9,270 nt of DNA from an uncultured Clostridia bacterium (GTDB lineage Bacteria > Bacillota > Clostridia > Oscillospirales > Ruminococcaceae), in assembly GCA_945931735.1 (NCBI GenBank), contig CAMEPN010000036.1:1-9270 (forward strand). Reading direction: 5' to 3'. The position numbers and the translations under genes are program-made. Of this stretch, positions 1 to 4,874 are shown piece after piece. Position 1 is the stretch's first letter, and each line of letters begins with the position of its first letter. The notes under the pieces were generated by a model. The model was not told where the DNA came from, did not search any database, and saw only the letters and a program-made list of their open reading frames with translations.

Positions 1-228
1 TTTTTCCAGGCGAACCTCGGCGCCTTTTGTGTCGAGCAGCGGCGCGACAGGCTTCCCCATCTCCCGCGCCACTCTCACTATCTGGTCGTGGGTCGCTTTA
101 TGACCCTCGTGGTCGCCGTGCGAAAAGTTCTGCCGAGCGACGTTCATGCCGCTCTCAATAAGGCGGCGGAGCACCTCGTCGCTCTTTGTAGACGGGCCGA
201 GTGTACATACGATCTTAGTTCTTCTCAT
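1..228 (-). CDS. pyk: Pyruvate kinase, N-terminal fragment (runs off left edge)
   Basis: Pyruvate kinase transfers phosphate from phosphoenolpyruvate to ADP in the last step of glycolysis, in the cytosol. The 76 visible residues begin MRRTKIVCTLGPS, the usual start of the family, and continue with GMNVARQNFSHG (residues 27-38) and LLDTKGAEVR (64-73). Arg32, Asn34 and Ser36 match the conserved nucleotide/phosphate and K+ binding residues, and Asp66-Thr67 the active-site DT pair. An ATG two codons upstream (position 234) is also possible, but AAAGGA lies only about 3 bases from it and about 8 bases from the ATG at 228, and 228 gives the usual family N-terminus. Two positions differ from the commonest consensus: Gln33 where Leu or Phe is usual, and Ala70 where Pro is usual in DTKGPE. 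The rest of the A domain, the B domain and the C-terminal allosteric domain lie outside the window. Confidence 0.95.
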   Translation of the reverse strand, partial: MRRTKIVCTLGPSTKSDEVLRRLIESGMNVARQNFSHGDHEGHKATHDQIVRVAREMGKPVAPLLDTKGAEVRLEK

Positions 229-304
229 CTTCATCGTCCTTTCTTTTTTTGTTACAAAAATGGCGCTTTAGTATCGTCGCTTTTGCAGTAAAAAGCTCCC
301 TTTC

Positions 305-333
305 ATTATACAGTATGTCGGAGGAAATTTCAA
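305..333 (-). promoter_or_regulatory. SigmaA-type promoter of pyk
   Basis: On the minus strand TTGAAA (333-328) is followed after exactly 17 bases by TATAAT (310-305). The -10 is a perfect consensus and the -35 has one mismatch-class change from TTGACA. Transcription would start near 298, giving a leader of roughly 60-70 bases before the pyk start at 228. Confidence 0.85.
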
Positions 334-438
334 GCCCGCGCCGCGCAGGACGGAAAATTTAGCACGAATTTAACATGAACTGTAATAATTTAACGCGAAA
401 TTTGCGCCGCAAGTGCGAATTTGTATTTTTCTCACAAA

Positions 439-493
439 AAAAGCTGTCCCGTGAAATATTTTTTTGCAAAAGTTGTTGAAAACTTCAGCTTTT
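439..493. promoter_or_regulatory. Nested inverted repeats over the -35 box (candidate operator)
   Basis: The outer arms AAAAGCTG (439-446) and CAGCTTTT (486-493) are perfect reverse complements. Inside them the arms AAGTT (470-474) and AACTT (481-485) are also perfect and straddle the -35 hexamer at 476-481. The position fits a repressor site, but the arms are short and AT-rich, so chance cannot be excluded. No regulator gene is present in the window. Confidence 0.3.
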
Positions 494-504
494 CATGCTA
501 TAAT
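476..504 (+). promoter_or_regulatory. SigmaA-type promoter of the repeat-protein/glycosyltransferase unit
   Basis: TTGAAA (476-481) and TATAAT (499-504) are separated by 17 bases. The start of transcription would be near 511, so the leader is very short (about 18 bases) and consists mainly of the ribosome binding site GGGGTG at 521-526. These are the same hexamers and spacing as the divergent pyk promoter. Confidence 0.85.
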
Positions 505-528
505 AAATACATAATCAATGGGGGTGAC

Positions 529-1305
529 ATGATGGAATGTGCGCTGTGGCTGAACAGGCGTAAAATATACCATGCAGACGAGATTTCCGACAACTTGGAC
601 GTCGCGTCGCTTAGAGGCTATTTCCTGGGGGGGAGCCTTGTAAAGTGGCTCCGCGACAACGGCGGCGCACAGTACGCCGATAGGCTCGACGAGCTGAACG
701 CCGACGATCCCGACCTTAACGAAAAGCTGTCCGCCGTATTTCGCAGGGACAGCTCTCCCTCCGTGCCATCCCGCGCGCTCACAGGCTCTCCGTCACCCTA
801 TGCCCCTATGTGCCGCGGCACGGGAATTTTCGGGCTGTCGAAATACGGCTCGCTCGGTTCGTTCCGCTCGGGGTCATTCCGAAACGGCTCGTTCCGAAAC
901 GGCAGCTTCCGTATCGGCTCGTTCAGCTTCGGGTCGTTCAAGAAAAGCAGCTTCATGCATGAGTGGGAGTGGGAATACGTCCTCGGGAGCTTCCGTAAAG
1001 GCTCGTTCGGATACGGCTCCTTCCGCAAAGGCAGCTTCTCCCATGAATGGGAGTGGGAATACTCCGCAGGCAGCTTCCGCAAAGGCTCGTTCCGTTCGGG
1101 GTCATTCCGTTTGGGGTCATTCCGCCCCGGCTCGTTCGTGTACGGCTCGTTCGGCTCGAAAATGCCGTTCGGACTTTCGGGAAGAAGAAACGGCAGCTTC
1201 GACCCGTTCGTAATGCTCTCCCCCGACGAATATGACCGAATAATGTACGAAACATTGAGAAAATGCCCCCTCGACCGCTTCGGCTACGGTATCCATATCA
1301 TATAA
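529..1305 (+). CDS. GSFRx pentapeptide-repeat protein with leader-like N-terminal module (unknown function)
   Basis: A 258-residue protein I cannot assign to a named family. Start: ATG at 529 (or the adjacent ATG at 532) follows GGGGTG at 521-526; a longer reading frame back to 421 would begin upstream of the promoter and is rejected. Residues about 5-71 form a compact, probably helical module with GYFLGGSLVKWL (30-41), then YADRLDEL and DPDLNEKLSAVF. I recall similar short modules at the N-termini of other clostridial proteins, but cannot check this. Residues 72-109 are a Ser/Pro-rich linker. Residues 110-210 hold 17 GSF units (one is SSF), mostly five residues apart, in blocks of 7, 4 and 6, separated by two copies of HEWEWEY (144-150, 172-178). 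The period and the centred Phe with following Arg resemble the [STAV][DN][LF][STR]x pentapeptide-repeat pattern, with G-S in the first two places. The C-terminal 37 residues are non-repetitive (YDRIMYETLRKCPLDRFGYG). There is no signal peptide, membrane segment or LPxTG motif, so it is probably cytosolic. It is co-transcribed with the putative glycosyltransferase that starts one base downstream, which may modify its serines (inference). Confidence 0.85.
   Translation: MMECALWLNRRKIYHADEISDNLDVASLRGYFLGGSLVKWLRDNGGAQYADRLDELNADDPDLNEKLSAVFRRDSSPSVPSRALTGSPSPYAPMCRGTGIFGLSKYGSLGSFRSGSFRNGSFRNGSFRIGSFSFGSFKKSSFMHEWEWEYVLGSFRKGSFGYGSFRKGSFSHEWEWEYSAGSFRKGSFRSGSFRLGSFRPGSFVYGSFGSKMPFGLSGRRNGSFDPFVMLSPDEYDRIMYETLRKCPLDRFGYGIHII
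856..1158 (+). repeat. 15-base tandem coding repeat (GSFRx units) with two HEWEWEY inserts
   Basis: Seventeen units, each starting with a Gly-Ser-Phe triplet (once Ser-Ser-Phe), begin at 856, 871, 886, 901, 916, 931, 946, 985, 1000, 1015, 1030, 1069, 1084, 1099, 1114, 1129 and 1144. All are 15 bases except those at 946 and 1030, which are 39 bases because each carries a HEWEWEY insert (958-978 and 1042-1062). The two inserts are 84 bases apart and encode the same seven residues with slightly different codons. Every Phe codon is TTC, while the second-position Ser is TCG (8), AGC (5), TCA (3) or TCC (1). An isolated further GSF occurs at residues 222-224. The repeat is at codon level and is not a CRISPR array. 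Confidence 0.95.
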
Positions 1306-1306
1306 T

Positions 1307-2125
1307 ATGAACGCGATCCATATCGTATCAACAGCCCCCTTTTTCGCAAAGGGCGGGAAGTCCTACCGTATGGAGGATTTCGACCTTTACTGCACCGCAC
1401 TCTCCGCTTTATGCTGGAGAAAATATAACGGAAAAATAACCCTCTGCGCCGACAGCCGCGCCGATGAGTATTTCAGGAGCATCGGCTTCGCGCCGCTCTG
1501 GGACGAAATAAATGTCTGCATTCCCGACGACCTCGAGGGGATAGACCCCGAAATGTTCTGGGCAGGCGGAAAGCTGCTCGCCCTGCGTGAAACACCCGCC
1601 CCCGTCGTCATGCTGGACACCGATTTTATTGTGTGGAAAACGCTACCGTTCGGGCATGGGATCATCGCCGCCCACCGCGAGGAGCTTTACCCCGATATAT
1701 ACCCGCCGCTCGGGTACTTCCGAACAAAAGATCACATTATCCCCGCGTTCAGCGAAAGCGTGCTCCCGCTGAACACGGCGTTTCTGTATATCCCCGACAA
1801 TGACTTCAAGTCGTTCTACACCTCGCAGGCGATATCTTTCATGAAGTCCGCCGAAAAAAGCGGCGACCGCCTCTGCAACATGGTTTTCGCCGAGCAGCGC
1901 ATGGCGGCAATGTGCGCGGAATACACCGGCACGCCCGTAAAGACCCTGCTCGACAAGGACTTCCTCTTTTTCCCGCAGGACAGCTTCACCCACCTCTGGG
2001 GCGCAAAGCAGGCAATGCGCGACGACCCCGCCCTCCGCGGCGACCTGCTCCGTAAATTCAAAGCGCGCCTGCTGTCCGATTTCCCCGAATATTCCTTCGT
2101 CGCAGATATAATTAACGAAGGCTGA
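1307..2125 (+). CDS. Putative GT-A-type glycosyltransferase (DUF6734-like)
   Basis: A 272-residue soluble protein. The N-terminus (HIVSTAPFF, then a helix with YCTALSALCW and strand KITLCADS) and the segment VVMLDTDFIVW (100-110) have the layout of GT-A nucleotide-sugar transferases. Asp104 and Asp106 form a DxD metal/nucleotide-sugar motif at the end of a hydrophobic strand. Later come LPLNTAFLYI (153-162), AEQRMAAM (195-202) and FTHLWGAKQ (227-235), the order N..A, EQ and H..G.K seen in that class. From memory it resembles the DUF6734 family best; the sugar and acceptor are unknown. It has no signal peptide or membrane segment. It begins one base after the stop of the repeat-protein gene and lacks a Shine-Dalgarno (the preceding bases are ATCATATAAT), so it is probably translated by coupling to its neighbour. 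That makes the repeat protein its most likely acceptor (inference). No clear terminator follows. Confidence 0.7.
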   Translation: MNAIHIVSTAPFFAKGGKSYRMEDFDLYCTALSALCWRKYNGKITLCADSRADEYFRSIGFAPLWDEINVCIPDDLEGIDPEMFWAGGKLLALRETPAPVVMLDTDFIVWKTLPFGHGIIAAHREELYPDIYPPLGYFRTKDHIIPAFSESVLPLNTAFLYIPDNDFKSFYTSQAISFMKSAEKSGDRLCNMVFAEQRMAAMCAEYTGTPVKTLLDKDFLFFPQDSFTHLWGAKQAMRDDPALRGDLLRKFKARLLSDFPEYSFVADIINEG

Positions 2126-2127
2126 CC

Positions 2128-2212
2128 GAATATTCCCGATTTTCCGTATCATCGCGCCGTTTCACGCAGAAAAACAGATACTGCGGTATCATCGCGGACA
2201 TTGAATATTCCC
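2128..2212. repeat. Two short direct repeats between the glycosyltransferase and ABC genes
   Basis: GAATATTCCC occurs at 2128-2137 and 2203-2212, and GTATCATCGCG at 2146-2156 and 2186-2196 (40 bases apart). The second GAATATTCCC overlaps the -35 box of the next promoter. A weak 5-bp hairpin (GATAC/GTATC, 2177-2190) lies between them. The repeats could be a duplicated promoter-region fragment or paired protein sites; function unknown. Confidence 0.5.
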
Positions 2213-2230
2213 CCGTTATTTCCGTATAAT
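2201..2230 (+). promoter_or_regulatory. Promoter of the ABC ATPase gene
   Basis: TTGAAT (2201-2206) and a perfect TATAAT (2225-2230) with an 18-base spacer. Transcription would start near 2237, giving a leader of about 65 bases before the start codon at 2303. Confidence 0.7.
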
Positions 2231-2245
2231 AAAGGAAGATTTTTT

Positions 2246-2292
2246 CGGGGGAGCGCCGCGCGGCATTCCGATAAGCTTCCCCGTTCAAGGGG
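2246..2292 (+). promoter_or_regulatory. ABC gene leader with two competing hairpins at the ribosome binding site
   Basis: CTTCCCCG (2276-2283) can pair with CGGGGGAG (2246-2253) to give an 8-bp stem with one G-U pair. Alternatively its CCCC (2279-2282) can pair with GGGG (2289-2292), which is part of the Shine-Dalgarno AAGGGGG (2287-2293), across a 6-base loop. The two pairings exclude each other: the first leaves the ribosome site open and the second hides it. The loop of the first stem contains the self-complementary GCCGCGCGGC. No known riboswitch class is recognised. Confidence 0.3.
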
Positions 2293-2302
2293 GATAATTT
2301 TT

Positions 2303-2968
2303 ATGGCGATTTCCGCAAAAGACCTTTGCAAATATTACAGCGTAGGAGGACAGTGCGTAAGAGCGCTCGACGGCGTGAGCCTTGATATCCGCGACGGAGA
2401 ATATGTCACCGTCGTCGGGGCGAGCGGCTCGGGAAAATCCACGCTGATGAACATTCTCGGCTGCCTCGACCTGCCAAGCTCGGGCAGCTATTTTCTCGAC
2501 GGGGAGGACGTTTCGCTGCTCCCCGACAGCAGGCTGAGCGAAATACGCGGCGTGAAAATAGGCTTTATATTCCAAAGCTTTAACCTCATTCCCGGGCTGA
2601 CCGCGCTCGAAAACGTCGAGCTTCCGCTTATATACCGCCATGTCCCGAAAAAGACGCGGCGCGAGCTTGCCATGTCGGCGCTCGAAAGCGTAAAGCTGTC
2701 CGACCGCGCCCTGCACCGACCCTCGGAAATGTCCGGCGGACAGCAGCAGCGCACCGCTATCGCCCGCGCAATAGCAGCCGCGCCGTCGCTTATACTCGCC
2801 GACGAGCCTTGCGGAAACCTCGACAGCCGCTCGGGCGCGGAGGTGCTTGATATCCTCTCCGCCCTCAACAAAAGCGGGAAAACCATAGTCATGATAACCC
2901 ATAACGAACAGACCGCAAAGCAGGCGCAGCGCCTTATACGGATCTCCGACGGAAAGCTCAGCGGCTGA
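2303..2968 (+). CDS. ABC transporter ATPase, MacB/LolD class, without a permease
   Basis: A 221-residue nucleotide-binding subunit that would power a membrane permease of the MacB/FtsX type (lipoprotein release, peptide or antibiotic export, or cell-envelope signalling). All catalytic motifs are present: Walker A GASGSGKST (residues 38-46), Q-loop FIFQSF near 85-90, signature MSGGQQQR near 140-147, Walker B with D-loop LILADEPCGNLD near 160-171, and the H-loop MITHN near 195-199. The GNLD and SGGQQQR wording is typical of the MacB/LolD group; Cys replaces the usual Thr before GNLD. The start at 2303 is set by AAGGGGG nine bases upstream; a longer frame from 2201 would begin inside the promoter. 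The length is normal for a stand-alone ATPase. No permease lies on either side, and a terminator follows directly, so its partner must be encoded elsewhere or it acts alone. Confidence 0.93.
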   Translation: MAISAKDLCKYYSVGGQCVRALDGVSLDIRDGEYVTVVGASGSGKSTLMNILGCLDLPSSGSYFLDGEDVSLLPDSRLSEIRGVKIGFIFQSFNLIPGLTALENVELPLIYRHVPKKTRRELAMSALESVKLSDRALHRPSEMSGGQQQRTAIARAIAAAPSLILADEPCGNLDSRSGAEVLDILSALNKSGKTIVMITHNEQTAKQAQRLIRISDGKLSG

Positions 2969-2981
2969 CGCGGGGCTTTTT
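2955..2981 (+). terminator. Intrinsic terminator of the ABC gene
   Basis: AGCTCAGCG (2955-2963) pairs with CGCGGGGCT (2969-2977), with one G-U pair and one mismatch, followed by a run of T to 2981. The stop codon TGA lies in the loop (2966-2968). A second small GC stem, CGGC/GCCG (2993-3005) with TTTT after it, follows and may back it up. Confidence 0.6.
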
Positions 2982-3051
2982 ATATCGCATCCCGGCAGCG
3001 CGCCGTTTTGTTATTTTGGCAGTTTTATCGACGACAACGGAGGTTTTTTAT

Positions 3052-3768
3052 ATGACATTACAGGAAATAATCGACGACAGCCGCCGCATAGTTTTCTTCG
3101 GCGGAGCGGGAGTTTCGACAGAAAGCGGCATACCCGATTTCCGCAGCGCGGACGGACTGTACCACCAAAAATACAGCTATCCGCCCGAGCAGATAGTCAG
3201 CCACAGCTTCTTTATGCGGAATACGGAGGAATTTTACCGCTTCTACCGCGATAAAATGATATTCCCCGATGCAAAACCGAACGCCGCGCACCTTAAGCTC
3301 GCGGAGCTTGAGCGGGCGGGCAGGCTCTCCTGCGTGATAACGCAGAATATCGACGGGCTGCATCAGGCGGCGGGCAGCAAAAACGTCGTCGAGCTTCACG
3401 GCAGCGTCCACCGCAACCGCTGCATGGCGTGCGGAAAGAAATTCCCGCTCTCCGCGATAACCGAAAGCGACGGGATACCGCGCTGCTCCTGCGGCGGGGT
3501 CATTAAGCCCGAGGTCGTGCTGTACGAGGAAAACCTCGACGACGGCGACCTGCGGCGGTCAATGGAAGAGATATCCGCGGCGGACACGCTTATCATCGGC
3601 GGGACGTCGCTCGCTGTATATCCCGCGGCGGGACTTGTCCGCTTCTTCGGCGGGAAGCACCTTGTCGTTATAAACAAGTCGCCGATAAGCGCAGACAGCT
3701 CCGCGGAGCTTGTCATTAACGGGAGCATAGGCGAGGTATTGGGAGAGATAACAGTAAGCCCGGCATAA
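3052..3768 (+). CDS. cobB: Sir2-family NAD-dependent protein deacetylase (sirtuin)
   Basis: Sirtuins remove acetyl groups from protein lysines, using NAD+ and releasing nicotinamide and O-acetyl-ADP-ribose; this one is cytosolic. The 238 residues are full length for a bacterial sirtuin. Visible motifs are GGAGVSTESGIPDFRS (17-32) for NAD binding, TQNIDGLH (97-104), the catalytic His116 in ELHGS, four zinc cysteines (Cys124, Cys127, Cys145, Cys147; the second pair is C-x-C), IKPEVVLYEE (151-160), and GGTSLAVYPAAGL (183-195). Aligning from memory with E. coli CobB, Tyr62 matches the desuccinylase Tyr but Tyr65 stands where the Arg of the YxxR motif would be, so plain deacetylase activity is more likely than desuccinylase. 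The ATG at 3052 has GGAGG eight bases upstream; an earlier TTG at 3016 lacks such a site. The zinc-ribbon gene follows after 17 bases, so it is probably the first gene of the operon, though no promoter is clear. Confidence 0.93.
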   Translation: MTLQEIIDDSRRIVFFGGAGVSTESGIPDFRSADGLYHQKYSYPPEQIVSHSFFMRNTEEFYRFYRDKMIFPDAKPNAAHLKLAELERAGRLSCVITQNIDGLHQAAGSKNVVELHGSVHRNRCMACGKKFPLSAITESDGIPRCSCGGVIKPEVVLYEENLDDGDLRRSMEEISAADTLIIGGTSLAVYPAAGLVRFFGGKHLVVINKSPISADSSAELVINGSIGEVLGEITVSPA

Positions 3769-3785
3769 ATACTTACGGAGGGAAT

Positions 3786-4874
3786 ATGGACGAGATAAGA
3801 ACCGTCACCTACCAGTGCCCTAACTGCAACGCGGCGCTGGAATATGACAACGCAAGCGGGAAGTTCCTCTGCAAATACTGCGGCGGAGCGTTCACCGAGG
3901 AGCAGATACACCATATATTCAAGGAAAACGAGGAAATGCCGCTCGACTTCGACGAGCCGGAGCTTACCGCACAGCAGAAAGAGGACGAGGAGTTCTCGGG
4001 GCAGAGCGCGCTGTATACCTGCCCGAACTGCGGCGCGGGCGTTATCTGCGATTCGCTCACCGCGTCGACAAGGTGCCATTTCTGCCATACCCCCGTTATA
4101 CTTACGGGGCGGCTCTCGGGCGAATATAAGCCCGATATGATGATCCCGTTCTGCACCACGAAAGAGCTTGCCGAAAGCTCGTTCCGCGACTACATAAAAG
4201 GAAAATTCCTGCTCCCGCGCGGGTTTAAGAGCGAGGCGCAGATAAATAACATCTCCCCGCTGTATGTCCCCTATTGGCTCAAAAGCGCGCTTACCACCGC
4301 CCACCTCACCGCAGAGGGGCGTATCGTAAGGACATGGCGCTCGGGCGACACGCGCTATACCAACACAAAGATATTCAACGTCACCCGCTCGGCGGAAATG
4401 GCGTTTATCCGCGTTCCCTGCGACGGGTCGAAGCGTATCGACGACAGCCTTATGGAAAGCATCGAGCCGTTCAACTACGACGGGCTGAAGCCGTTTTCAA
4501 TGTCCTATCTCTCGGGCTGCGCCGCGGAAAAATACGACGTTACAAAGGAAGAAGCGGGTCAGCGCATAGGTCAGCGTATCCGCGCGGGCGCAGAGGAGGA
4601 GCTGAAAAAAAGCATAGTCGGCTATTCCTCCGTAAACGTCCTCAACTTCGCGCTGAATTACGAAAAACAGCAGTATATCTACGCGCTCATGCCCGTGTGG
4701 TTCCTGAACTATACCTACCGCGGAAAGGACTACCCGTTCGTAATGAACGGTCAGACGGGCGCTATGTTCGGCATTCTCCCCGTAAGCAAAATCAAGGCGT
4801 TCCTTTTCGGCGCGGGGATATTCCTGCTCACCACCGCTGTCGCTGCATTGATAGGGGGTGTCTGCTTTGCTTAA
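3786..4874 (+). CDS. Double zinc-ribbon protein with C-terminal membrane anchor (TFIIB-type zinc ribbon family)
   Basis: A 362-residue protein of unknown biochemical role, of the sort usually annotated as TFIIB-type zinc-ribbon protein in Clostridia. Two zinc ribbons are visible: Cys11, Cys14, Cys29, Cys32 and Cys79, Cys82, Cys97, Cys100, joined by an acidic linker (about 46-72). Next comes a globular region with the aromatic YVPYWLKS (160-167) and LMPVWFLNYTYRG near 301-313, then NGQTG (321-325), which recalls the conserved end of this family. One hydrophobic segment at about 337-361 closes the protein with no tail behind it, so it is likely tail-anchored with the zinc ribbons in the cytosol. 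The ATG at 3786 has GGAGGG close upstream. Its end overlaps the TPM-domain gene, which suggests coupled translation and a shared membrane complex (inference). Confidence 0.85.
   Translation: MDEIRTVTYQCPNCNAALEYDNASGKFLCKYCGGAFTEEQIHHIFKENEEMPLDFDEPELTAQQKEDEEFSGQSALYTCPNCGAGVICDSLTASTRCHFCHTPVILTGRLSGEYKPDMMIPFCTTKELAESSFRDYIKGKFLLPRGFKSEAQINNISPLYVPYWLKSALTTAHLTAEGRIVRTWRSGDTRYTNTKIFNVTRSAEMAFIRVPCDGSKRIDDSLMESIEPFNYDGLKPFSMSYLSGCAAEKYDVTKEEAGQRIGQRIRAGAEEELKKSIVGYSSVNVLNFALNYEKQQYIYALMPVWFLNYTYRGKDYPFVMNGQTGAMFGILPVSKIKAFLFGAGIFLLTTAVAALIGGVCFA
4853..4858 (+). promoter_or_regulatory. Ribosome binding site that decides a TTG start
   Basis: AGGGGG at 4853-4858 lies 8 bases before the TTG at 4867. 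A GTG at 4858-4860 in the same frame overlaps this site and cannot use it. The TTG also gives a cleaner signal peptide start (MLKRLFSLLL). Confidence 0.6.

Larger units (their letters stand above)
229..528. other. Divergent intergenic region between pyk and the repeat-protein gene
   Basis: About 300 bases without a gene. It is AT-rich compared with its surroundings. It holds the pyk promoter (305-333, leftward), the promoter of the repeat-protein gene (476-504, rightward) and nested inverted repeats around the rightward -35 box. The pyk leader would be about 60-70 bases with an A-rich stretch before its Shine-Dalgarno; no riboswitch or attenuator could be recognised in it. Between about 340 and 435 I see only AT-rich sequence with several AATTTAAC/GAATTT-like words and no clear function. 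Confidence 0.7.

Noticed and set aside
88..291. Small plus-strand frame opposite pyk
   Set aside because: It is the antisense of the clearly recognisable pyruvate kinase N-terminus.
421..528. Upstream extension of the repeat protein (36 more residues)
   Set aside because: It would begin before the promoter at 476-504; the good start site is at 529.
856..1158. CRISPR-like array
   Set aside because: The repeat unit is 15 bases, in frame with codons and without spacers of constant length; no cas genes are present.
800..1255. Several long open frames on both strands overlapping the GSF repeat gene
   Set aside because: A 15-base repeat keeps every frame open without stops. These frames lack ribosome binding sites and give biased Arg/Ser/Thr-rich products; only the frame from 529 has a promoter, a start signal and non-repetitive ends.
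2982..3051. Possible promoter before the sirtuin gene (TTGGCA at 3016-3021)
   Set aside because: No acceptable -10 hexamer lies 16-18 bases downstream, so it was not called.
3396..4304. 302-codon open frame on the minus strand
   Set aside because: It lies antisense to the sirtuin and zinc-ribbon genes, which have complete family motifs; GC-rich codon bias commonly opens the opposite strand.
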